Of a DNA stretch of 54,662 bases, positions 45,172-54,567 are shown in pieces. Source of the DNA: Woeseiaceae bacterium (lineage in GTDB: Bacteria; Pseudomonadota; Gammaproteobacteria; Steroidobacterales; Woeseiaceae); NCBI GenBank assembly GCA_028289545.1, contig JANQPG010000080.1, forward strand, positions 1 through 54,662. The letters run 5' to 3'. The notes under the pieces are model-generated. The model did not search any database. It saw only the letters and a program-made list of their open reading frames with translations, and was not told the DNA's origin. Numbering within the stretch: position 1 is the stretch's first letter; each line of letters begins with the position of its first letter. The position numbers and the translations under genes were made by a program.

Positions 45172-45935
45172 GATGGGTCACCCCGACGCCGAAACGCCTG
45201 CAGACGAACCCCGGCCTCGAGCAACGCCTCGCGCACGGCGCGGGCGAGGATCACGGCGCCCGGGGTATCCCCGTGTATACAAAGCGTGTCGGCCTCGAGG
45301 GCAATTTTCGCGCCGGCGACGTCGTGCACACTCGACTCGCACGCGATCGACAGCGCCTGTGCAATGACGGCCGCTTGCCCGGTCAGTACGGCACCCGACT
45401 GGTTCCTGGGGACCAGGCGCCCTTCCCGGGTGTAGGCGCGATCCACAAAACCTTCGCGCACAAAACCGATGCCAAGAGCGGCGGCGGCGTCTTCGAGCGC
45501 GCTGCCCGGCGGACCGACCAGCAGCAGGCTCCGGTCGATACTCGCAATCGGCGCGCAAACTGCGTCGGCCACGTCCCGATCGCGCGCCGCATCGTTGTAA
45601 AGCGCACCGTGCGGCTTGACGTGGCGGACCGGTACACCCGCTTCCGCGGCAACCCCTGCGAACACCTCTATCTGTCGGGTCAAGGGTTCGGAGAGCGCAG
45701 CGGGCGGCAGAAAACCGCTCCGCCTTCCAAAACCTTCCCGATCCGGATAGGCGGGGTGCGCTCCCACCGCCACGGCCCGTTCCGCCGCGGCCAGAACCGT
45801 TTTTCGCATCGAGTGGCGATCGCCGGCATGGCCACCGCAGGCCACGTTGCAGGAAGTGACCACATCGAGCAGCGCTTGATCGGTCCCTTCACCCTCGCCG
45901 AGGTCGGCGTTCAGATCCAGTAAACGCACGGTCAT
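45168..45935 (-). CDS. pxpA: 5-oxoprolinase subunit PxpA (LamB/YcsF family)
   Basis: A 255-residue protein beginning DLNADLGEG, with SCNVACGGHAGD, VGAHPAYPDREGFGRR, HVKPHGALYN and CIHGDTPGA, which are the metal- and substrate-binding motifs of the YcsF family. The start is set at the ATG at 45933-45935, because the longer frame overlaps rsgA and is not conserved. It is the first of the pxpABC genes and lies 29 bp after rsgA. Confidence 0.95.
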   Translation of the reverse strand: MTVRLLDLNADLGEGEGTDQALLDVVTSCNVACGGHAGDRHSMRKTVLAAAERAVAVGAHPAYPDREGFGRRSGFLPPAALSEPLTRQIEVFAGVAAEAGVPVRHVKPHGALYNDAARDRDVADAVCAPIASIDRSLLLVGPPGSALEDAAAALGIGFVREGFVDRAYTREGRLVPRNQSGAVLTGQAAVIAQALSIACESSVHDVAGAKIALEADTLCIHGDTPGAVILARAVREALLEAGVRLQAFRRRGDPS

Positions 45936-45964
45936 CGGTTGTTTCCCGCATCCACACGCAACTC

Positions 45965-47029
45965 CTAGCTTCCTTTGCGCCGCCGAAGGTCCGCTTTGAT
46001 GGATTTGAACAGCCTGCCCTGGGATCGGTCGCGCGCACGGCGCGCCACCAGGGTCTCGGAGTTGCGCCGATCCTCGTCGACAAGCTTCCGGTAACGCTCG
46101 AGCCGCTCGCGAGCCAGCGACCCTTCCGCGACCGCGGCCAGCACGGCGCATCCCGGCTCTTCTCTGTGCTCGCAGTCGCTGAAGCGACACTGCTCCGCGA
46201 GTGCCAGCACCTCGCTGAATACGTCCTCGATGCCCGCCCGGGTATCGACCAGCTTGAGTTCGCGCATCCCCGGGGTATCGATCAGCCAGCCGCCGCCACC
46301 GAGCCGGTGCATGCTCCGATGAGTGGTCGTGTGCCGGCCACGCTGATCGTTCATACGCACGCCGCCGGTTGCCAGCTCTGCCCGCGTCAACGAGTTGACG
46401 AGCGTCGACTTGCCTACACCCGACGAGCCCACGAGCGCCACCGTCTGGCCGTTACCCACGTAGTCGGCAAGCACGCAAACCGCGGCCGCATCGCGCGCGT
46501 CCAGCGCCTCGACCATCAGGCCGGGTTTCAACTGCGCCGCCTGCCGAACGTACTGGCTGACGTCTGCGACGGTGTCGGCTTTGGTCAGCACAACGAGCGG
46601 ATAGGCGTTTGCCTCGCTTGCGACGCTCAGGTAACGCTCTAGCCGGGCAACGTTGAAGTCGCGATTTGCCGACGTCACGATAAACAAAGTGTCGACATTG
46701 GCGGCAACGGTCTGCACGTTGCTCTCGATGCCCGCCGCACCGCGGCGAAACACGCCAACACGTTCGAATACACGGAGCACTCGGCTACGCTCGGAGTCGA
46801 GCCAAACCCAGTCGCCGACGGTAACGTCGAAATCCGCGGCACGGCCGGTCAGAGGCACACTGCCGCAATAGTTCTCGCCGGCAACCACGAGCCGGCCACG
46901 GTGCTGCATCATCACTCGCGCGGGCACGGCACCGGTCTCGGGTGCAGGTTCCGCGGCGAAAACGCTCCGCCAGCCGAGTTCGGCGAGCGTCAGTTCCGCC
47001 CAGTCTTCAGTATCTGCGCTATTTTCCAT
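45965..47029 (-). CDS. rsgA: Ribosome small subunit-dependent GTPase A (RsgA)
   Basis: A 354-residue circularly permuted GTPase that checks late 30S maturation. An N-terminal OB-fold is followed by the permuted motifs: G4 VLTKAD, G1 LVGSSGVGKSTLVN, G3 DTPGMREL. A C-terminal zinc finger has CRFSDCEHREEPGC. It heads a closely spaced gene row with pxpABC, the methyltransferase and the cupin. In E. coli rsgA sits elsewhere (near orn and psd), so this grouping is different. Confidence 0.95.
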   Translation of the reverse strand: MENSADTEDWAELTLAELGWRSVFAAEPAPETGAVPARVMMQHRGRLVVAGENYCGSVPLTGRAADFDVTVGDWVWLDSERSRVLRVFERVGVFRRGAAGIESNVQTVAANVDTLFIVTSANRDFNVARLERYLSVASEANAYPLVVLTKADTVADVSQYVRQAAQLKPGLMVEALDARDAAAVCVLADYVGNGQTVALVGSSGVGKSTLVNSLTRAELATGGVRMNDQRGRHTTTHRSMHRLGGGGWLIDTPGMRELKLVDTRAGIEDVFSEVLALAEQCRFSDCEHREEPGCAVLAAVAEGSLARERLERYRKLVDEDRRNSETLVARRARDRSQGRLFKSIKADLRRRKGS

Positions 47030-47176
47030 GATGGCCTAAGCCGGGTTGGCTTTGAGCTGCTCAGCAACACAGCCTAGCGGTTAACGGACCTTGAATCACG
47101 CTTACGATTTTAACGTGGCTGCACCGGCCGTCTGGGATACACTGCGGATTACGCTTGGCGAAAACGGGGATTGGCT

Positions 47177-47911
47177 ATGTCGGTGGCTCTGGTAACGGGC
47201 GCAAGCTCGGGGATCGGTGCGGCGACGGCGATTGCGCTGGCGGACGCCGGGTGGGACGTCATGGCGGCCGGCCGCGACGAAGGCCGTCTCGCCGAAGTGG
47301 CGGACGTGTCGGAAAACATCGCAACCTGGGCCGGCGAACTCGGCGACTCGGCGGACTGCGAAGAACTCATCGGCGACGCAATCGAGGAGTTCGGCGCGCT
47401 GGACTGCCTGGTCAACTCGGCTGGCATACTGCTTCGCGGCGATGCTACCGAAACCAGCGACGACGTGTGGCGCAACACGATGGCCATCAACCTGGACGCA
47501 CCGTTTTTCCTGAGCCGCGCGGCGCTGCCGCACCTGATCCAGACCGAAGGCAGCATCGTCAACGTCTCGTCGTACTGGGGGCACACGGCCGGAGAAGGTG
47601 TGCTCGCCTACAATACGAGCAAGGCGGCGCTGCTCATGCTGACCCGGTCCATGGCGAAAGACCACGGCGGCGACGGCGTGCGCGTCAACGCCGTTTGCCC
47701 GGGCGGTGTCGACACCCCCATGCTCGCGCAAGGGGCCGATGAAGAGGATATGGACGTCGACGAATTCCTCGATCTTGTAGCCGCGGAATCTCCCAACGGA
47801 CGCATTGCAACACCCGAAGACGTCGCCAATCTCATCGTGTTTCTGGCGAGCGACCTTGCCGCACAGATCAACGGCGCGAGCATTGCCGTCGACGGGGGGC
47901 TCTCAGCCTGA
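47177..47911 (+). CDS. Short-chain dehydrogenase/reductase
   Basis: A 244-residue classical SDR: TGASSGIG, CLVNSAGIL (NSAG in place of NNAG), VNVSSYWGHTAGEGVLAYNTSK with the catalytic Ser, Tyr and Lys, and the end ASIAVDGGLSA. The Arg in MAAGRDEGR after the second strand suggests NADPH. The ATG at 47177 has GGGGA 8 nt before it. The substrate is unknown. It overlaps the convergent LysE-type gene by 9 bp. Confidence 0.9.
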   Translation: MSVALVTGASSGIGAATAIALADAGWDVMAAGRDEGRLAEVADVSENIATWAGELGDSADCEELIGDAIEEFGALDCLVNSAGILLRGDATETSDDVWRNTMAINLDAPFFLSRAALPHLIQTEGSIVNVSSYWGHTAGEGVLAYNTSKAALLMLTRSMAKDHGGDGVRVNAVCPGGVDTPMLAQGADEEDMDVDEFLDLVAAESPNGRIATPEDVANLIVFLASDLAAQINGASIAVDGGLSA

Positions 47912-48514
47912 CGTGCCCTGTTGAAGCCGCCGGCTCATCGCGAGCCCCAGCGCCGCCAGGCAAAGCATGCCGCCCGCAATGCGGTTGGCGGCGCCGGCAA
48001 AATCCTTGAGCAGCGGCCGCGCGGATGCCGCGAACAAAGCCCAGAGCAGGTCTCCAACCAGTATCACGAGCAGAAACACGGCGGCGAGCAGCCAGAGCGT
48101 CTCTGCTGCTGCACCCGCCGGCATGAACTGAGGCAGAAACGCGGCGTTGAACAGCAGTGTTTTCGGGTTTGCTACGGCAATCAGCATACTGCGCATGAAC
48201 AGCCGGCGACGCGCCGTCACATTGCCGAGTTCGGCGGGCGGTTCGCGATAGGTTTTTATGCCGAGCCACAGCAGATACAGAACGCCGAGCCAGCGCAGAG
48301 TGTTCAACGCGTCCGCCGCCAGTTCCAGCAACATGCCGAGTCCCAGCACCACAAGCATGAGCTGCAGCGTCGTTCCCGTCGTCGTGCCGAGTACCGTCAA
48401 CACGCCCTCGCGCCGGCCGTAGGCCAGGCTGTTGGCAACGATCAGTGCGAGATTCGGGCCCGGCATAAGAACGAGTACCGTCGTCGCGAGGACCAGTGCG
48501 AAGATGTGTTCCAT
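47903..48514 (-). CDS. LysE/RhtB family amino-acid exporter
   Basis: A 203-residue inner-membrane protein with about six hydrophobic helices. The family's N-terminal signature LVLMPGPNLALIVANSLAYGRREG and the LRWLGVLYLLWLGIKTYR segment, then ANPKTLLFNAAFLPQF, are clear. It probably exports an amino acid such as threonine or homoserine; specificity cannot be read. It follows the rhomboid gene after 5 bp and may share its message. Confidence 0.92.
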   Translation of the reverse strand: MEHIFALVLATTVLVLMPGPNLALIVANSLAYGRREGVLTVLGTTTGTTLQLMLVVLGLGMLLELAADALNTLRWLGVLYLLWLGIKTYREPPAELGNVTARRRLFMRSMLIAVANPKTLLFNAAFLPQFMPAGAAAETLWLLAAVFLLVILVGDLLWALFAASARPLLKDFAGAANRIAGGMLCLAALGLAMSRRLQQGTSG

Positions 48515-48519
48515 GGCCG

Positions 48520-49203
48520 CTACCGCCTGCCTTGACTTCGCCAGTACATGAGCACCAGGAATCCGAACAGCATACCGCCGACGTGCGCAAAATTCGCGAT
48601 GCCGGGTGCGTTCCCGCTAAAGCCCACGTAGAGTTCGAAGATACCGATGAGTATCACGAAGTATTTGGCTTTGATCGGTATGGGCAGCAAGATCATCATG
48701 ACGAGACGGTTGGGAAACGCCATGCCGTACGCCAGCAGCAAGCCGAACACGCCCCCCGAGGCGCCGACGGTCGGGTAGAAGCCTCCCTGTAGTTTGGCGA
48801 CGATCAGCTGCACAAGCCCGGCGCCTATGACGCAGACCAGGTAATAGGTCAGAAACCGCCGCGGCCCGAACAGTGTCTCCAGGTCACGGCCGAACATCCA
48901 TAGCGCAAACATGTTGAACGCAATATGCGGCAGGCCGCCGTGCAGAAAACCGTAGCTCACGAGCTGCCAGATCCCGAAGCCGGGCTCGGGAACACTGGCC
49001 GGCCAGCCGCGAATCGCGGCGTCGATGGGTGGCCAGAGCGCAAAGTGCACATCGAACCAGCTCAGGTTGCTGGGCGCCAGTGCCGGGTAGATTGTCAGCA
49101 TCTGGCCGGCAAACACGAGACCGTTGAGTATGAGTAACGCAAGAATGACGTCGGGAATCGCGCTCGGGCGCTGCGGTCGGTACTGGTAGGCAGGTTGATT
49201 CAA
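48520..49203 (-). CDS. Rhomboid family intramembrane serine protease
   Basis: A 227-residue membrane protease with six helices. The catalytic Ser is in VGASGGVFGLL, the catalytic His in NFAHVGGMLFGF, and the conserved FLHGGLPHIAFNMFALWMFG (with the oxyanion-side His and Asn) is present. It would cut membrane-spanning helices of other proteins. It is probably translated with the LysE-type exporter gene, which starts 5 bp downstream. Confidence 0.94.
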   Translation of the reverse strand: MNQPAYQYRPQRPSAIPDVILALLILNGLVFAGQMLTIYPALAPSNLSWFDVHFALWPPIDAAIRGWPASVPEPGFGIWQLVSYGFLHGGLPHIAFNMFALWMFGRDLETLFGPRRFLTYYLVCVIGAGLVQLIVAKLQGGFYPTVGASGGVFGLLLAYGMAFPNRLVMMILLPIPIKAKYFVILIGIFELYVGFSGNAPGIANFAHVGGMLFGFLVLMYWRSQGRR

Positions 49204-49329
49204 TCGGGAACCTCTGAAACGTGCTTTGCCGGACGAATGCGCTTGAGAACACGCAGGGCGTACAGGCTGCGTTACGGACCTTACCGGCGGCCGGGAGTTC
49301 CGCGACTGGCGTTCTGTGCAGGCTCGAGC

Positions 49330-51033
49330 CTACCAGCCTCCGCCGCCACCGCCACCCCCGCCGCCACCGGAGAAGCCCCCGCCACCTGATCCGGACGAAG
49401 AGCCCGGGGGCGATACGGAACTGCTGATGGCTTTGTTGAGTCCGCTCGTCAGGCCGGAACGCGACGACAGCAGAGTCGACGTATCGAACCGGCCCTGATA
49501 CCAGTCGGGACGGTAGGGCTGGCCGCCGCCTTCGCCCACGGCCGCCAACACGGCCGCAAACTTCTCCGACCAACGCTGATCGACGCCCAGCGCCAACGCA
49601 TACGGCAGGTACTGTTCAAACAGCTCCGGTGTCTTGTCGGGCGGGTTGCGCAATTCGAGCTCGTCTTTTTCCGCCACGTCCAGGTAGTCCTTGAAGCCCA
49701 GCATCTGATCGAGCAGCGCGCGTCCGCGCAACGTCGGCCGTTTCATGATGACGGCAAAAAAGATCAGCACCGCAAAGTTGAGCAACACGAACATCAGTAT
49801 GACCAGCGGCGTTTTTCCGCGCATGGAAATGGCGACGACCGCGGTGGCAACGGTAATCAGCGCGGGTGCTATGTTGAGCATGCCGTTGCCACGGAAATAC
49901 CTGGAGTTGTAGTCCGCCTTGAGCGATTGGCTGTGCGCGGCCTTGGCGCGCCCCAACGCCCGGTGGTTGCTGTTATCGAGTTCGATCGTCGTGCCGTTCG
50001 CGAATAACGCACGATGCAGTTCCGCTTCGCCCGGCGCAAGCGGCGGCGCATCGGGCCCGGGCCGGCGATGCTCCAGGCGATGCGCGCCGTCCTCGTTGAC
50101 TATCCTCAAGTATCCCTTGACCGCAAGATTGACGACGGCTGCGGTCATCACCTTGTTGTCGTAATACATCTGCTGCACATACCTGAGCGACGCCGGCGAA
50201 TAGCCCTCCGGCGGTTCGTAGCGCGTCACGATGGTGCCTTCGTCGGGGTCCTTACCGAAACGTCGCCACACCGGTATGTAATAAGCCAACAGCGCAAGCA
50301 GACCACCAAGGACAACCACCAGGTCGCGGTTGTCGCGCAGGATCCAGCCGAGCCGGTCGAGATCCGTCGGCGGGCTTACGAAGCCCTTTGGCCACGCAAC
50401 CACAACTGTGAGGCCGTTGACCGGAGACAATGCCTTCGTGGCCTCGAAATACACGCTGCCGTCGACGTTGATCCGCGAGCGGTAGTCTTCCCCGGTCGCG
50501 TACATTGGCCCCGTGTACGCGACCGTTTCAAGTCGGTCCGCGCCAGCCTCGAACTCGAAGCGCACGGTGGCTGTGGCGCGATCGATCGGGAACGCCCAGT
50601 CGAAGCCCGTTACGTTCCAGTACAGCTCGTCGTAGTCCGGGAAAAAGCCGAGCTGTCTGTTGACGCGGTAGCGATAAACGTAGGTGTGCTCGCCTTTGCT
50701 CAGAAAGCGATCGCGGTTGCCGAAATAGGTTCTTACGCCGTTGCCGAAATTGACGGAGTGAAAGTCTTCGCGCGCGGAGTTCCTCAGGAGCGAAAGCGGC
50801 CGATAGTCGACCACCCGATCGAGACCGTCACCACCGACGTATCGGGTGGGAAAATCGCGATAGATCCCGCGCCGGATTTGTTGCCCCTCGGCGCGCACTC
50901 GAACGGTCTCCGTGACTTCCAGCCAGCCATCCGCGCGCACGAGGACGTCGCTCTCGAAACTCAGGATTCGTTCGTCCGCATGGGCTGCCGTCTGCAGGCA
51001 GAGGGCCGCAACCACAAACAGCATAGACCTCAT
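49330..51033 (-). CDS. DUF2207 membrane protein with a glycine-rich tail
   Basis: A 567-residue protein with a signal peptide (residues 1-18, ending AHA), a periplasmic beta-rich domain typical of DUF2207 (DVLVRADGWLEVTETVRV, GIYRDFPTRY), a membrane helix (LVVVLGGLLALLAYYIPVW), a cytoplasmic part, two more helices (ALITVATAVVAISM, VILMFVLLNFAVLIFFAVI), and a Ser/Gly tail ending in about eleven glycines and a Trp. The function is unknown. It overlaps the lemA-type gene by 4 bp, and the LemA-DUF2207 pair is common in bacteria. Confidence 0.9.
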   Translation of the reverse strand: MRSMLFVVAALCLQTAAHADERILSFESDVLVRADGWLEVTETVRVRAEGQQIRRGIYRDFPTRYVGGDGLDRVVDYRPLSLLRNSAREDFHSVNFGNGVRTYFGNRDRFLSKGEHTYVYRYRVNRQLGFFPDYDELYWNVTGFDWAFPIDRATATVRFEFEAGADRLETVAYTGPMYATGEDYRSRINVDGSVYFEATKALSPVNGLTVVVAWPKGFVSPPTDLDRLGWILRDNRDLVVVLGGLLALLAYYIPVWRRFGKDPDEGTIVTRYEPPEGYSPASLRYVQQMYYDNKVMTAAVVNLAVKGYLRIVNEDGAHRLEHRRPGPDAPPLAPGEAELHRALFANGTTIELDNSNHRALGRAKAAHSQSLKADYNSRYFRGNGMLNIAPALITVATAVVAISMRGKTPLVILMFVLLNFAVLIFFAVIMKRPTLRGRALLDQMLGFKDYLDVAEKDELELRNPPDKTPELFEQYLPYALALGVDQRWSEKFAAVLAAVGEGGGQPYRPDWYQGRFDTSTLLSSRSGLTSGLNKAISSSVSPPGSSSGSGGGGFSGGGGGGGGGGGW

Positions 51034-51590
51034 TCGACGGACCCCAGTTCGACAAGCGGGACGTTGGCGACGTCATCGGAGGCTTTCTGAAAGAACTCGC
51101 GCCGCCTGAATCGGAACAGGCCGGCGACGAGGTTGCTCGGCACCGTTTCAGTCAGCGTGTTGTAGTCCCGCACCGAACCGTTGTAATACCGGCGGGCGAA
51201 CTGCAGGTAGTTTTCAGTTTCCGCGAGTTGCTGCTGCAGATCGAGGAAGTTCTCGTCCGCCTTGAGATCCGGATAGTCTTCGGCCAGCGCCAGCAGGCGC
51301 TGCACGCCCTCGGCGAGTTTCTCCTCCGAGTCACCGCGTTCGCCAATCCGCTCGACTCGCAGAGCCTGCGCTCTGAGTTCAGTGACCGCTTCCAGCGTAG
51401 CCCGCTCGTAGCGCGCGTAGTGATCGACGGCTTTGACGAGCTGCGGAATCAGGTCGTAACGTCGCTGCAACTGCACGTCGATGTCGCTCCAGGCGGTACG
51501 GGCCCGGTTACGACTCCTGACGAGTCGATTGTAGATAGCGATGAGAGCAGTGAGGACGGCCAGGGCGGCCGCTAGAAACACGTACAGCAT
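51030..51590 (-). CDS. LemA family protein
   Basis: A 186-residue protein with one N-terminal membrane helix (LYVFLAAALAVLTALIAIY) and a long helical body outside the cytoplasm: NRLVRSRNRARTAWSDIDVQLQRRYDLIPQLV, then ENFLDLQQQLAETENYLQFARRYYN, the LemA signature. Function is unclear; it is thought to be an envelope protein. Its start is set at the ATG at 51588-51590, since the longer frame adds a stretch antisense to nothing conserved. It is coupled to the DUF2207 gene by a 4-bp overlap. Confidence 0.92.
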   Translation of the reverse strand: MLYVFLAAALAVLTALIAIYNRLVRSRNRARTAWSDIDVQLQRRYDLIPQLVKAVDHYARYERATLEAVTELRAQALRVERIGERGDSEEKLAEGVQRLLALAEDYPDLKADENFLDLQQQLAETENYLQFARRYYNGSVRDYNTLTETVPSNLVAGLFRFRRREFFQKASDDVANVPLVELGSVE

Positions 51591-51681
51591 GGCGCCATCG
51601 TACACGGGCAGCGGCGGCGACGACACCGCGGACTTTTTCGGAAAGCCGACCCCGCGGCGACCGGCGTTCGATACTCGCCTT

Positions 51682-52824
51682 CTAGTACCAGAAGGAGACG
51701 AATACTTGAACGACCTGTGCGTCGAGTTCGTACATAGGCTCCGTGCCAACCCCGGTACGGAAGCGCAAATCCCTGAAGTCCTCGTACTCGAAGCGCATCA
51801 TGTCGATCGCGGCGGTCACGGTGGCTTTCTTGAACATGCCCCAGCCCTTGTTCTCGTCGATGAACTTGTAGCTGCCCTTGAGCGTGAGCACGTAGCTCTG
51901 CAGCGGGCTTAGCTCCTTGTCGCGGGCGCGGAAATTGGTCTGTTCCGAACGCGAGAACAGGTCGCGATAGAACGAGGCGCCCGTCTGATCGTGGTAGCGG
52001 GCCTTGACCTTGAACGTAAAGTCCCGCCACGGCTGGATGTAGGTCAGGGACACGGTATTCGATTCGATGTCCCAGGTGTCGACGAAGTAGCGGTACTCGG
52101 CCTCGATCGCGGCCCGATACGGCAGGAAATAGCGCGCGCGAATGCCGACGGCGTTGGAGGTGCGCGTGTTCGGGTACAGCTCACCCTCGTAGCTGTAGCC
52201 GAGCGCCGCGGTCGGATCCAGGTAGCGCACCTGGCGATACGGGTTGTTGAGGTAGCCCTCTTCGGTGGTCGTCTGGACGTTCAGCGCCGTGATCAGATTC
52301 TTGGTGAGGATCTGCGTGAGGCCCACGCCGTATTGCTGGCGCTTCAGGAAACGCTCGAAAGTCTCGTCGTCGGAGCGGCCGACCGTATCGTCGCCGTAAG
52401 CGTAGCTCAACGTCAGCGTGGTGAGCTGACCGAACATGTCCTGACTGACCGAGAAGGCCGCGGTCGACGCATCGTAGTCAGACTCCACCGAACTCACGTA
52501 GTTGGCGCGCATCGTGGTGTTGCCGCGTAGATAATCGACGCCGAGCGACCACTGCGTGCGCTCTTCATTGTAAGGGCTCGCCGTCGTGACAACGTCGATG
52601 GAGGCGGAACTCACGTAGTCGATGTAGTAGTTGCCCACAACCGATACGTTCTTGCCCACCTTCTTGCGAACCAGAACCGACGGCCCGTCGATCAATACGC
52701 CGCCACCCTCGTAGCGGTGGTACATCACGTCGGAACGATCGTCCGGCAGGACGCTTGCCAGCACGTCGCCCGAGAGCAGAACGCCCAGCAGAGTAACGAG
52801 AGAGACTATGCGCCTTGTCGACAT
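51682..52824 (-). CDS. DUF3570 outer-membrane protein
   Basis: A 380-residue protein with a signal peptide (LVTLLGVLLSGDVLAS) and a barrel-like body with many amphipathic strands (for example VSVVGNYYIDYVSSASIDVV, TLTLSYAYGDDTV, AAIEAEYRYFVDTWDIESNTVSL) ending in VFVSFWY, an outer-membrane signature. The DYVSSASIDVVTTAS and SRSEQTNFRARDKELSPL segments match what I know as DUF3570. It is the last gene of the cluster with DUF4266 and two barrel proteins. The function is unknown; proteins of this group often stand near redox and thioredoxin genes. Confidence 0.88.
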   Translation of the reverse strand: MSTRRIVSLVTLLGVLLSGDVLASVLPDDRSDVMYHRYEGGGVLIDGPSVLVRKKVGKNVSVVGNYYIDYVSSASIDVVTTASPYNEERTQWSLGVDYLRGNTTMRANYVSSVESDYDASTAAFSVSQDMFGQLTTLTLSYAYGDDTVGRSDDETFERFLKRQQYGVGLTQILTKNLITALNVQTTTEEGYLNNPYRQVRYLDPTAALGYSYEGELYPNTRTSNAVGIRARYFLPYRAAIEAEYRYFVDTWDIESNTVSLTYIQPWRDFTFKVKARYHDQTGASFYRDLFSRSEQTNFRARDKELSPLQSYVLTLKGSYKFIDENKGWGMFKKATVTAAIDMMRFEYEDFRDLRFRTGVGTEPMYELDAQVVQVFVSFWY

Positions 52825-52853
52825 GCCTTTACTCCGCGCGGCTGTGCAGCACG

Positions 52854-53090
52854 CTAGTTACAGCCGCAGCCGCCGCCGGCTGCGCCCTCGCCGCCTTTGG
52901 CGCCCTCGCGGGACTCGTAGACGTGCTGCATGTAAGAACTCGAAACCGGGTCGCCGTCGAGCGCCATGATCGGATCGGCCAGGCGGTCGCGCTCGTAAGG
53001 CTTGACCCAGGGCTCGACGTTGCTGCACGCGGAAACGCTGCCGGCCACGAGCAGAATACTAAGCAGTTTGCAGACAGTCTTGTGTTGCAT
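52854..53090 (-). CDS. DUF4266 small lipoprotein
   Basis: A 78-residue lipoprotein (signal ends SVSAC, Cys22). The mature part has VEPWVKPYERDRLADPIM and the tail YESREGAKGGEGAAGGGCGCN, the typical DUF4266 ending with a GCGCN motif whose two cysteines could bind metal or be modified. It stands directly before the DUF3570 gene (29 bp), an arrangement that recurs in Gram-negative bacteria. The function is unknown. Confidence 0.92.
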   Translation of the reverse strand: MQHKTVCKLLSILLVAGSVSACSNVEPWVKPYERDRLADPIMALDGDPVSSSYMQHVYESREGAKGGEGAAGGGCGCN

Positions 53091-53110
53091 GAACTCAAAA
53101 CCTCCGTGGT

Positions 53111-53791
53111 CTAAAAGAAAATGGTCAGGCCCAGATGGCCTTCCAGGTTGTGTACGGTTTTCTCCTCGCCGAGGAGATCGATGTCGAACAGGTGATCGCG
53201 GAAGTCGATATGAATCGCCACCGTGTCCGTCAACAGGAACCGGTAACCCGCGCCGAAGTTGACGGTAAAACGATCGTCACCCGCGAAGCGCGTGGAGCCG
53301 AGACCCGCAATCAGATAAAGGTTGGTGTTGTAAGCCCGTCCTTCACCCAGGAACACTTCGCCGGGGAAGATGTTGTAGCCCAGATTCAGGTTGTAGTAGG
53401 TGAGCCGCCGCTCGTCATCGTCGATCAGGCGGGCGTCGCCCGACAGGATCTCGAAACTGGTCAGGTCTCCCTCGGTCGTGCCGGCCGTACCCTCTACGAA
53501 GAAGCCCTCCGTGACGTGATACGCAAGGCGTGCCCCGTAGACAACGTTGGAGCCGAAGTCTTCGATCGCGAAGATGCCCGCGAACGCGCCGAGCTCGAAG
53601 TTCTCGCTATCGATCTTCGGCTCTTTGATCCGGCGCCGCTCTACCTCGGGATCGACAACCTGGCCTGGAGGCTCCGCGCTCGGCGGCGGCGCCTCGTTAC
53701 GGCCAAAACCAAACAGGTTCTTGGTCGCAGCACATCCCGACAGCAGCGATATCGCCACGGTCAGAAAAAGAATGCGAAACCGACTTTCCAT
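53111..53791 (-). CDS. Outer-membrane beta-barrel lipoprotein
   Basis: A 226-residue protein with a lipoprotein signal (LLSGC, Cys20), a Pro-rich linker and an eight-strand-like barrel: NFELGAFAGIFAIEDFGSN, VYGARLAYHVTEGFFVEGTAG, NLYLIAGLGSTRFAGDDRFTV, ending HLGLTIFF. It resembles proteins annotated as outer-membrane beta-barrel domain proteins found beside SH3-domain barrels. Its 5' end overlaps the upstream SH3 gene by 31 bp, so the two are coupled. Confidence 0.85.
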   Translation of the reverse strand: MESRFRILFLTVAISLLSGCAATKNLFGFGRNEAPPPSAEPPGQVVDPEVERRRIKEPKIDSENFELGAFAGIFAIEDFGSNVVYGARLAYHVTEGFFVEGTAGTTEGDLTSFEILSGDARLIDDDERRLTYYNLNLGYNIFPGEVFLGEGRAYNTNLYLIAGLGSTRFAGDDRFTVNFGAGYRFLLTDTVAIHIDFRDHLFDIDLLGEEKTVHNLEGHLGLTIFF

Positions 53792-54567
53792 TCTTCCACT
53801 TCCTCGTTGTCGTCCCGGCTCGTGAATACCACGTAGCTCTTGTACTCGGCCCGTATCAGGAATCGCCTCGCCGCGTACACGCGAAACCCGGCTCCGACAT
53901 GGCCAATCTGATCGTTTCGATCCTCACCCTGCACAATCGTCGACTTGGGCTCGGTGCGAATCACGCCGGCGCCAAGCGTAAAAAAGGGCGAGACGCGCCA
54001 GTCGGGAAAGGTCTCGTGAACGACGTTAACACTGCCCGTCCAACCGTTCGAAAAATTTCCCAAAATCTGTGAACCCCATACCTCGACCGAGACCTGGGGG
54101 GTGAGCGAGTAGCCGCCATAGAGCGATACGATGTTCGCGCCGCCAAAATCACCGGCAAGCACGCCCATCTCCCACTTGGCGTTCGTGAAGTCTTCCTTGT
54201 CGATGACCTCGAAGTCCATCGTGGAACCGTCCTCTTCGAGAGTCAGCTCCATTTGCGACTTGGCTACCCAGCCCTCCTTGCCGTCGGGCGCAACCACCTT
54301 GAACCAGTCGGTCTTACGGCGAATGATCTGTACCGTTTCACCCCGGTCGACGACATGAAAAATCGGGTAGCCGCGACCGGGCCCCGTATGCATTTCGAGA
54401 TACGGATCGGCCACCGCCACAGTCCGATACTGTTTGGCGGCAAATGCTTGTCCCGGCCAAAACGCCTGTACAAGAGCAACGGCTATGAGGCTCAACAGCC
54501 ACCGGGACCAATATCCTGGTTTGTCAGTTGAGCGGCGCGTCGTAGGGATTGTTGTAGTACTGGGCAC
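53761..54567 (-). CDS. Bacterial SH3-domain protein with C-terminal outer-membrane barrel
   Basis: A protein of up to 268 residues. A signal peptide (LLSLIAVALVQAFWPGQAFA) is followed by an SH3b domain (YRTVAVADPYLEMHTGPGRGYPIF, EGWVAKSQMEL) and a barrel-like domain ending KVGFAFFF. SH3b domains usually bind peptidoglycan or peptides. The only start that includes the whole signal is GTG at 54567, which overlaps the upstream frame by 44 bp; TTG codons within the hydrophobic part are less likely. The pair with the next barrel protein suggests one envelope complex. Confidence 0.82.
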   Translation of the reverse strand: MPSTTTIPTTRRSTDKPGYWSRWLLSLIAVALVQAFWPGQAFAAKQYRTVAVADPYLEMHTGPGRGYPIFHVVDRGETVQIIRRKTDWFKVVAPDGKEGWVAKSQMELTLEEDGSTMDFEVIDKEDFTNAKWEMGVLAGDFGGANIVSLYGGYSLTPQVSVEVWGSQILGNFSNGWTGSVNVVHETFPDWRVSPFFTLGAGVIRTEPKSTIVQGEDRNDQIGHVGAGFRVYAARRFLIRAEYKSYVVFTSRDDNEEVEEWKVGFAFFF

